In this document: positions 1-7,417 of the stretch, in pieces
How positions within the stretch are numbered: the first letter of the stretch is position 1
Layout: the number at the start of each line of letters is the position of its first letter
The notes under the pieces: generated by a model
Databases searched by the model: none
The model's input: only the letters and a program-made list of their open reading frames with translations
Told to the model about the DNA's origin: nothing
Program-made: the position numbers and the translations under genes
Source: Oscillospiraceae bacterium
Lineage (GTDB): Bacteria; Bacillota; Clostridia; Oscillospirales; Ruminococcaceae
NCBI GenBank assembly: GCA_031281115.1
Contig: JAITFV010000167.1
Location: forward strand, 1 to 8,423
Direction: 5' to 3'
Length of the DNA stretch: 8,423 nt

Positions 1-918
1 TTCTTTTAAGGTTAAGTTCAGTTTTGAGATTATTTTTCGATAGTCTTCGGGGACGTTCTCGCCGGTAAAATCAATCCGTACAGGGGTGAGTTTTATGCGT
101 TTCTTGAGCATTTCCTCCATGATTTCACGGAAATCAAGCTCCATGTCTTCATCGAAAACCGCCTCGTTCACGTCTAAGTCGGCATTCCTTGTAATCTTGA
201 ATATAGTCTTTCCGGCGATGATGTAATTATTGAAAACTTCATCAAGATAGTATAAAATCAAATCTTCTGCTAATATAAACCGCACAGCTTCATTTTTTGA
301 CGGCAGATAAAACACCCGCCTGAAAACACCCTGCGATATAACCGGTACGATACCGACCATCGCGCCGCCTTTTTCAGCGCCGTCCGTGCCGGTTCTTTTA
401 AGGAATACAGCGGCATAAAGTTCGAGATTCCGCAGAAAATGATTCGGGTGCCGCTTATCAATTACTGACGGCGTAAGAAACGGCAGTACCTCTTGTTCAA
501 ACTGTGTTCTTAAAAATGCCTCATCGCTCTTTGAAAGTGCGGTTTTCCCCGGTGTGCAGTATTTATTTTCGGGGCGTACCTGAATTAATGTATTTTCTTT
601 TGCGAGGCTCCGCATTACCTCGCTGTACACCTCGGTAAATCTTGGAATAATCTCCTTTACCCTATCGGAAATAAGCTCTAACTGTTCTGCCGCGCTGAGA
701 AATGTTTTAGTGTCAAGCCGCTCTTTTTTAAGGTGCATCTGGTCATTCAGCCCGCCGACGCGTATCATGAAAAACTCGTCCATGTTCGAGCGGAAAATTG
801 ACAAAAAGCGCAGGCGTTCAAACAGTGGGACAGAAGCGTCCTCAGCTTCCTCAAGCACACGCGTATTGAACTTTAGCCACGACAGCTCACGATTATCCAT
901 ATAAGGTTTGTGATTCAT
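1..918 (-). CDS. ppk1: Polyphosphate kinase 1, N-terminal 306 residues (runs off left edge)
   Basis: Ppk1 reversibly transfers the ATP gamma-phosphate to polyphosphate chains, storing phosphate and energy. I translated the minus strand from the ATG at 918, and the frame is open to base 1. The N domain shows NRELSWLKFNTRVLEEA at residues 9-25 and FRSNMDEFFMIRV at 42-54, the classic Ppk1 opening; Asn45 matches the ATP-contacting Asn45 of the E. coli enzyme. The next region resembles the head domain (VLPFLTPSVIDKRHP, then ILAEDLILYYLDEVF and FKITRNADLDV). The family is usually about 690-720 residues, so over half, including the phosphorylated histidine, is outside the window. The ATG at 923 is followed at once by a stop, so 918 is the start; GGGAG lies about 11 bases upstream. 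The gene follows pyrG by 73 bases and may share its transcript. Identification is firm; completeness cannot be judged. Confidence 0.93.
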   Translation of the reverse strand, partial: MNHKPYMDNRELSWLKFNTRVLEEAEDASVPLFERLRFLSIFRSNMDEFFMIRVGGLNDQMHLKKERLDTKTFLSAAEQLELISDRVKEIIPRFTEVYSEVMRSLAKENTLIQVRPENKYCTPGKTALSKSDEAFLRTQFEQEVLPFLTPSVIDKRHPNHFLRNLELYAAVFLKRTGTDGAEKGGAMVGIVPVISQGVFRRVFYLPSKNEAVRFILAEDLILYYLDEVFNNYIIAGKTIFKITRNADLDVNEAVFDEDMELDFREIMEEMLKKRIKLTPVRIDFTGENVPEDYRKIISKLNLTLKE

Positions 919-919
919 T

Positions 920-982
920 TCATTTATTGCTCCCAAATTTTAAATCTGCCGCCGCAGGCGGCGCAACAATTGTTCCTTTCAT
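920..982 (-). other. Possible 20-codon upstream ORF before ppk1
   Basis: In the gap between pyrG and ppk1 an ATG at 982 opens 20 codons (MKGTIVAPPAAADLKF and four more) and stops with TGA at 922-920, one base before the ppk1 ATG at 918. The GC-rich hairpin at 948-962 encodes its Pro-Ala stretch. No clear ribosome binding site precedes 982. The near-abutting stop would suit translational coupling, but a short open frame in 73 bases can arise by chance. Confidence 0.2.
948..962. repeat. GC-rich hairpin between pyrG and ppk1
   Basis: GCCGCC at 948-953 and GGCGGC at 957-962 form a perfect 6-bp inverted repeat with a 3-base loop. Read on the minus strand the stem is followed by AGATTTAAAATTT, which is not a U run, so it does not look like a working intrinsic terminator. 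It may act as an RNA-stability or processing hairpin between the two genes. Confidence 0.4.
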
Positions 983-991
983 ATGGAATTG

Positions 992-3466
<2,475 letters not shown>

Positions 3467-3470
<4 letters not shown>

Positions 3471-3877
3471 ATGATGTGTAACCCGTAACCCGAACTGCCC
3501 GAGGCAGAGCCGCTGCCGAATAAATTAAGTGAGCCTGAACCGCCAACCGCTCCGCCGCTATACGCGGCTTGCGGGCAAAACGCTTGGCAAGTCTCTCTGC
3601 CGCAGGAAAATGACACAGATTCCCCGGGGTTCCCGCATAATTGCTCATCATCCTCATTATCAATTATTAATTGTACATTGTCCGTCATTCCGAACGAATA
3701 TTCTATATTCCCCGTTTCTTCAAGTTTCTCCGCTTCTTCCTCACCGCCGTTGGCTCTCAGCCAGCGTAAAAGACTGCCGCCCAAATAATAACCGCGAAGT
3801 GAGGCCGGGTCGAAATTATTCTTAATATCCCGGGTATTCCAGACCTTAACCCCATTTAGCCATAGGCAGCACTTCAT
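3467..3877 (-). CDS. Unrecognised 136-residue protein with Gly/Ser-rich, Cys-containing tail
   Basis: I cannot assign a function. Residues 5-52 (LWLNGVKVWNTRDIKNNFDP, then a Tyr-Tyr-Leu-Gly-Gly turn, LLRWLRANGGEEEAEKLEE) resemble a short helical module I recall from many gut Firmicutes hypotheticals, roughly ENFxxxxxxxYFxxGxLxxWLxxxxxxEAEKL. That is recollection, not a search. The second half changes character: cysteines at 81, 92, 97 and 101, then a low-complexity Gly/Ser tail from about 105 to 133 ending YGLHII, reminiscent of a flexible or exported tail, although no leader or processing site is evident. The ATG at 3877 is supported by AAAGGAAC about 9 bases upstream. The frame stays open further upstream, but only by reading through the palindromic element at 3900-4057, so I reject that extension. 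The last codons overlap the next gene by four bases (ATGA). Confidence 0.6.
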
Positions 3878-3899
3878 TTTTTTGTTCCTTTTTCTATTA

Positions 3900-4057
3900 G
3901 GCTTCTTGCGTAACTCAGAGCGAGTGGATTTTCGAGTAAATTTTTCGTCATGCGAGGCAGAATTTTTCGTAATGCTTCGTGCCTTGCGAAAAATTTTAAC
4001 GAAGCAGGGTGGAAAATTTGCCGAAAATTCTACCGCAAACGAGTTACGCAAGAAGTC
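3900..4057. mobile_element. 158-bp palindromic MITE-like element flanked by TA
   Basis: The ends form terminal inverted repeats of 17 bases with one mismatch: GGCTTCTTGCGTAACTC at 3900-3916 and, on the other strand, GACTTCTTGCGTAACTC at 4057-4041. TA flanks both ends (3898-3899 and 4058-4059), as expected for TA target duplication by IS630/Tc1-mariner type transposases. The arms continue as an imperfect palindrome towards the centre, with shared TTTTCG, AAATTTT and AATTTTTCG blocks. Inner nested pairs include ATTTTTCG with CGAAAAAT and CTTCGT with ACGAAG. No transposase is encoded, so it would be non-autonomous. The right end lies five bases past the cca stop and the left end about 20 bases before the next start. 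A repeated RNA hairpin of another kind is possible. Confidence 0.65.
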
Positions 4058-4062
4058 TATTT

Positions 4063-5478
4063 CTACTTCACCATAATATCCCGCATTATTTTTTCTGCGG
4101 CTCCGAGAAGCCTTGTGCGTGTATTGAAAGCAGGCGCGTCGATTACCATATCCAAAAGCCGCTCTAACACTGTATTAGCGTGTTCGTCATTGCGTACCAG
4201 CCCGCTTTGAATTAAATCGTAGCGGTTTATTGCAAGCTGGTGCAATGCGTAACATTCTTTCATAGCGACGATTTCATTCACCGCATCAACCTGCTTTTTA
4301 CAAGCCATTGCCGCGCTCTCGAATTCGGGCGAACGCGCCTTTAAATCCGCATATTTAAATTGCAGCAGCATTTTCAAGCGTTCGGGCGGCATTTCCCGCA
4401 GTCTCATCTTTAATGAGCGGCGGTCGTTCGTTATATCAACGCTTTGGTTTTTAATTAAAAAACCGACTTCACGCGTTTCATCTTCGGAAAAGCCCATGCG
4501 GCGCATGATTTTCTGCGCGTACAGAAACGAACGCTCGGCGTGACCGTGGAAATGCCCATTGCCGCCCTCGTCCTCGGAGAAGCAGTCAGGCTTTCCGAGC
4601 GAGTGAAACAGCATAGCGTAGCGCAGAGATAAGATTGGCGAGGCGTAACCCACGCTCCTGAACGTGTGTGTGAGCGCGTCAGTGCTGTATTCGGGGCGTT
4701 TCAGGTCAAATCCGGCAAGTGCGGCAAACTCGGGAACCAACGCAATGAATACATCCGCATACTCCTCTAAAACCACGCTCGTATTTCTGCCGTGCAGAAC
4801 CCAGCTCAGCTCTGTGCGCAGGTCAGAGGGTGAGGCATCGTTCAGGTAGTCCTTATATAGGAAAATCGAATCGCTTGCAGCGGGTGAAATAATGTAATCC
4901 CCGGATGAGTAATAGCCGAGCGCCTGTAATATTGACACGGGATTGCGCTCAAATGTTGAAAGTTCTTCATCTTTCTGCAGGGCGCCGGGGGTATCCCCCC
5001 TTGCGTCATCCTGCATTTTAATCACGTCTACAATCGGCTGCTCCGCTAAAAGACATTCAACTCCGCCGAACGGGTCTATAAAGCCTTCGCGCGGGTTGTA
5101 AGCAATCGCATTAAAAGAAAAATCCCGTCTTTGCAGGTCTTCGATTATACTCTCGGTATAAATCGGGCTGCCTTTTTCAGTAAAGCCTTTTCTGTACGGC
5201 GCGATGAGCACCGGCATACCTTGAACGGTGACGATTATCTCGCCCTTAATGAGATTATCAATGTTTACGTTATAGATGTCAAAAATTGCGCGGATTCTGC
5301 CGATTTCCGCATCGGTGATAATATCGAAGTCTACGGTACTTGTGCCGCCGATTAATTCCCGTACGCACCTTCCCACTATATATGCGCGATAAGAATGGGC
5401 GCCCAGCCTGTTCAGAAGCTCGTTCACCTGATTCGGTATTTCTATATTAACTTTAAATTGTCCGTTATCTGCTGCCAA
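4063..5478 (-). CDS. cca: Class II CCA-adding-enzyme-like nucleotidyltransferase, divergent
   Basis: The family adds CCA to tRNA 3' ends using CTP and ATP. The protein is 471 residues. The polymerase-beta-like head is recognisable: AYIVGRCVRELIGG (usual VGG...VRD) then VDFDI with the metal-binding pair Asp50/Asp52, RRDFSFNAIAYN at 117-128, and DPFGG at 135-139. Motif D, usually EDPLRxLRAxRF, reads RNPVSILQALGY (178-189), so the EDxxR residues that select CTP and ATP, and the following arginines, are gone. A helical PSDLRTELSWVL follows. The HD region has H271, HS at 292-293 instead of HD, LGKP and GHFHGH (308-313). The C-terminal arm (YDLIQSGLVRND, then VLERLLDMV) fits the family. The start is TTG at 5478, preceded by GGGTGGTGA; only 7 bases separate it from the ttcA stop. 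Membership is confident; true CCA-adding activity is doubtful. Confidence 0.8.
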   Translation of the reverse strand: MAADNGQFKVNIEIPNQVNELLNRLGAHSYRAYIVGRCVRELIGGTSTVDFDIITDAEIGRIRAIFDIYNVNIDNLIKGEIIVTVQGMPVLIAPYRKGFTEKGSPIYTESIIEDLQRRDFSFNAIAYNPREGFIDPFGGVECLLAEQPIVDVIKMQDDARGDTPGALQKDEELSTFERNPVSILQALGYYSSGDYIISPAASDSIFLYKDYLNDASPSDLRTELSWVLHGRNTSVVLEEYADVFIALVPEFAALAGFDLKRPEYSTDALTHTFRSVGYASPILSLRYAMLFHSLGKPDCFSEDEGGNGHFHGHAERSFLYAQKIMRRMGFSEDETREVGFLIKNQSVDITNDRRSLKMRLREMPPERLKMLLQFKYADLKARSPEFESAAMACKKQVDAVNEIVAMKECYALHQLAINRYDLIQSGLVRNDEHANTVLERLLDMVIDAPAFNTRTRLLGAAEKIMRDIMVK

Positions 5479-5485
5479 TTGTCCG

Positions 5486-6196
5486 TCACCACCCGTCTGC
5501 TTTACTTTTTCTGAGTGCGCCGAAGATTCGCTGTTTAAAGCCGTTGTCTTCTTTCTCGCGTGTGTCTAAAAAGTCCTTAACCCGCTGTCTTTCGGTTAGT
5601 TTGTCAACAGGACAGGAAGATTTTATAATTTCAAAGCCGTTTTGACTGCAAGCACCGAGCATTATTGACTCAGGCGCAAAGATAAGGGGCCGGATTAATG
5701 TTAAGTCTTTTCGCGAAAGGTAGCTTTTTGGCGCAAAACAGCCGACCCGCCCTTCTTTAAAGAGGTTCATGATAAATGTTTCAATTACATCGTCGTTGTT
5801 GTGACCGAGCGCGATTTTATTGCAGCCGGCTTCTTTAGCCGCATCATGAAGCGCGCCGCGCCGCATCTTTGCGCAAAGAGCGCAGGGGTTTTTCTCCTTG
5901 CGTATACCGAAGACGATTTCGGCTATATCGGTACGTATAAGCGTGAAAGGTACGCCGAGTTCGTCGCAGATTCTCCGTACCGATGAATAATCGCCGTCTT
6001 TTTTGCCGAAGCGCGGGTCAAGGCTGATTGCGTGAAGCTCGTACCCGGCTTCAAAGAACCGTCGCATCTTCGCAAGTCCCGCTAAAAGTATAAGGCTGTC
6101 TTTACCACCGGAAACGCCGACAGCTATTTTATCGCCGTTTTCTATTAAACCGTACTCCTGGCAGGCTTTATGCATATATCCCAAAATTCTTTGCAT
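5486..6196 (-). CDS. ttcA: tRNA 2-thiocytidine(32) synthase TtcA-like PP-loop protein
   Basis: TtcA activates tRNA C32 by adenylation and inserts sulfur, using an Fe-S cluster. The 236-residue protein has the PP-loop ATPase motif SGGKDS (29-34), then KNPCALCAKMRRGALHDAA with the Cys105/Cys108 pair, CNKIALGHNNDDVIETFIMN (family usually GHHxDD, here one His is Asn), SYLSRKDLTLIRPLIFAPE, and the third cysteine Cys195 in SSCPVDKLTERQRVKDFL. The spacing of the three cysteines fits TtcA's cluster ligands (122, 125, 222 in E. coli), so this copy looks intact. The ATG at 6196 follows GAGGAAAAAGG. It is the first gene after a predicted promoter and a structured leader, and is closely followed by the CCA-like gene, making a tRNA-maturation pair. 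A related PP-loop thiolase with another tRNA target is the main alternative. Confidence 0.87.
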   Translation of the reverse strand: MQRILGYMHKACQEYGLIENGDKIAVGVSGGKDSLILLAGLAKMRRFFEAGYELHAISLDPRFGKKDGDYSSVRRICDELGVPFTLIRTDIAEIVFGIRKEKNPCALCAKMRRGALHDAAKEAGCNKIALGHNNDDVIETFIMNLFKEGRVGCFAPKSYLSRKDLTLIRPLIFAPESIMLGACSQNGFEIIKSSCPVDKLTERQRVKDFLDTREKEDNGFKQRIFGALRKSKADGW

Positions 6197-6334
6197 TAAC
6201 CTTTTTCCTCTATAGCAAATTAAACGACTATACTCGTTTAATTTGAAAACTGTTCCGCTGATAGCGGCAGACCGCGATTCTACCGCAGTTACAGCAGTTC
6301 TGCGTAAAAAAGAATTGCTGTATTTACTGCATAC
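6197..6334 (-). promoter_or_regulatory. Hairpin-rich 5' leader of ttcA-cca
   Basis: The predicted 138-base leader has three consecutive hairpins. The first pairs TGCTGTATTTACTGC (6316-6330) with GCAGTTACAGCA (6285-6296) with a 3-base bulge. The second pairs CTG/CCGCT with AGCGG/CAG (6250-6270). The third is a perfect 12-bp stem at 6216-6245. Several CCGC/GCGG copies would allow mutually exclusive pairings. I see no T-box consensus (AGGGUGGNACCGCG) and no U-run terminator, so I cannot name a known riboswitch. Structure is seen; regulation is inferred. Confidence 0.4.
6216..6245. repeat. Perfect 12-bp inverted repeat beside the ttcA ribosome binding site
   Basis: CAAATTAAACGA (6216-6227), a six-base loop CTATAC, and TCGTTTAATTTG (6234-6245) form a perfect stem. 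It ends about six bases upstream of the GAGG of the ttcA ribosome binding site. It could be an operator for a dimeric repressor or an RNA stem controlling access to the start. Confidence 0.55.
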
Positions 6335-6340
6335 ATTATT

Positions 6341-6369
6341 ATAATAACATTTTTAAATAAATTTTTCAA
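6341..6369 (-). promoter_or_regulatory. Sigma-A-like promoter for ttcA-cca
   Basis: On the minus strand TTGAAA (6369-6364) is followed after 17 bases by TATTAT (6346-6341), with TGT directly before the -10 box (extended -10). The surrounding sequence is very AT-rich. The start point would be near 6334. It lies just after the flagellar operon terminator, which fits the start of a new transcription unit. Confidence 0.7.
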
Positions 6370-6381
6370 CCTTTTTTTGAC

Positions 6382-6414
6382 AAAAAAATGCAGGGGCGGA
6401 TTTTATGTCCGCCC
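6382..6414 (-). terminator. Intrinsic terminator of the flagellar operon
   Basis: Read on the minus strand, GGGCGGA (6414-6408), a seven-base loop and TCCGCCC (6400-6394) form a perfect 7-bp GC-rich stem followed by CTGC and seven T residues (6388-6382). It begins 16 bases after the stop codon at 6430. Position and shape are those of a rho-independent terminator. Confidence 0.9.
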
Positions 6415-6429
6415 GTCAGTATAAATATT

Positions 6430-6933
6430 CTAATTTTGACTGTCAAACTGCCCGCCTTTTCTGCCTGTTCCTCCGTCTGCAACCCGCGTGGTCTGCTGAT
6501 AAAAGTTTAATTTTTTCTTTTCTTTTTGTAAATTTTCGAGTTCTCCGCGAACTTCTTCGTATTTTCTTTTATACCGCATTTGGTTGCCGACTTCTTTTTT
6601 CATGATTTCATTTTGAAGAGAGCGTATATTGATAATTTTCACCTGAACGGCTTTCTCGTCCTCAGAGAAGTCAGCCATAACCGTTTCGCCGATTAGCATT
6701 TTACGGATTGACGCTGCTTTTTCCGTGGATTGCTTATCAATTATTTCTGTTATTTCCGGTTTCAATATTTTTATTTGCGTGATAATGTTTTCACGCGCAT
6801 TTAAAATAATCTGCGTTTCGTCAATCAACTCAAGGTCAGCCGAGGAAAGCTGCCCGGAAAGCTCTCCGAAATCAAAAAGGAGGTTTTCAAGATTATCGAA
6901 CTTTTCTAACAATAAACTTACTTCGGCAATCAT
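6430..6933 (-). CDS. Small helical protein, probable FliT/FlgN-like flagellar chaperone
   Basis: A 167-residue, helix-rich, charged protein without signal peptide or membrane segment. It starts MIAEVSLLLEKFDNLENLLF and carries a strongly charged coiled-coil-like stretch in about residues 105-150 (KRKYEEVRGELENLQKEKKK), then a Gly-rich tail. The gene directly after fliS in Clostridia-type clusters often encodes a FliT- or FlgN-type export chaperone, and size and composition agree, but I see no decisive motif. The ATG at 6933 is supported by an exact GAAGGAGG seven bases upstream; an in-frame ATG at 6960 would place that ribosome binding site inside the gene, so it is rejected. It is the last gene of the operon before the terminator and follows fliS by 45 bases. 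Confidence 0.6.
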   Translation of the reverse strand: MIAEVSLLLEKFDNLENLLFDFGELSGQLSSADLELIDETQIILNARENIITQIKILKPEITEIIDKQSTEKAASIRKMLIGETVMADFSEDEKAVQVKIINIRSLQNEIMKKEVGNQMRYKRKYEEVRGELENLQKEKKKLNFYQQTTRVADGGTGRKGGQFDSQN

Positions 6934-6940
6934 ATTAATA

Positions 6941-6948
6941 CCTCCTTC
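6941..6948 (-). promoter_or_regulatory. Ribosome binding site deciding the start of the fliS-distal gene
   Basis: GAAGGAGG on the minus strand, seven bases before the ATG at 6933. It is nearly fully complementary to the 16S rRNA tail and excludes the upstream in-frame ATG at 6960. Confidence 0.85.
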
Positions 6949-6971
6949 TAAAATTTTCAACCCCGTCGCAG

Positions 6972-6991
6972 AGCGGCACTACATTGCCGCT
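6972..6991. repeat. Hairpin with the fliS stop codon in its loop
   Basis: AGCGGCA (6972-6978) and TGCCGCT (6985-6991) form a perfect 7-bp stem with the six-base loop holding the fliS TAG. No U run follows on the minus strand, so it is not a typical terminator. It could tune expression of the next gene or protect the upstream mRNA. Confidence 0.4.
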
Positions 6992-7398
6992 ACTGACGCA
7001 TTTTGCACTGCCTGAAGATGAACCTGCTCCTTAGGCATTTTTGAAATCTGCAGAAACGCGTCTTTTAAATCGCCAATCATAGGAATTAATACTTTTACCT
7101 TTTCCGCATCTTTTTTAAGGTTCGCTTCTATGAGTTCATGCGTGAAGTATTCATAAAGCGAGTCCAAATCCTTGCCGATTTGCAGGTCAAGGTCCAAAAC
7201 CGAGCGCAGAGCACCTACTATTTCTATTGATTTCATAAGTGCGGCGTTCGTGTTTTCAAAGTCCTTGTTTTCGACGAAGAACAGCGCCCTGTTCATCTGT
7301 CTCTCGCATTCATCGTAGAGCTTCACCACTATTTCTATAGGGGTCAGGGTAGTGACCGCCTGCCTTTTATAACTCGAATAAACATTTCCCGGTATCAT
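6979..7398 (-). CDS. fliS: Flagellin export chaperone FliS
   Basis: FliS binds the C-terminal helix of flagellin in the cytoplasm, prevents premature polymerisation and delivers it to the export gate. The 139-residue product has the family opening NVYSSYKRQAVTTLTPIEIV (5-24), the FliS pattern of Tyr-x-x-Tyr-Lys then Thr-x-x-Pro-x-Glu, followed by VKLYDECERQMNRAL. Four helices fill the rest, and LDLDLQIGKDLDSLYEYFTH (68-87) matches the usual LN...GGxxAxxLxxLYxY region, though without the double Gly. Length is normal. The ATG at 7398 follows GAAGGAGG (7414-7407) by eight bases, and the fliD stop is 19 bases upstream, as in the common fliD-fliS arrangement. Confidence 0.93.
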   Translation of the reverse strand: MIPGNVYSSYKRQAVTTLTPIEIVVKLYDECERQMNRALFFVENKDFENTNAALMKSIEIVGALRSVLDLDLQIGKDLDSLYEYFTHELIEANLKKDAEKVKVLIPMIGDLKDAFLQISKMPKEQVHLQAVQNASVAAM

Positions 7399-7417
7399 AT
7401 CGTCGTCCTCCTTCTAT

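Noticed and set aside
948..962. Intrinsic terminator after pyrG
   Set aside because: The stem is GC-rich but no U run follows on the minus strand.
965..974. Palindrome AACAATTGTT as an operator
   Set aside because: Ten bases, AT-rich and single; too weak to separate from chance without other copies.
3878..4051. 58-codon N-terminal extension of the small protein
   Set aside because: It is encoded by the palindromic element, and the ATG at 3877 has its own ribosome binding site.
6197..6334. T-box riboswitch in the ttcA leader
   Set aside because: CGCGG-containing segments look suggestive, but there is no AGGGUGGNACCGCG box and no terminator/antiterminator with a U run.
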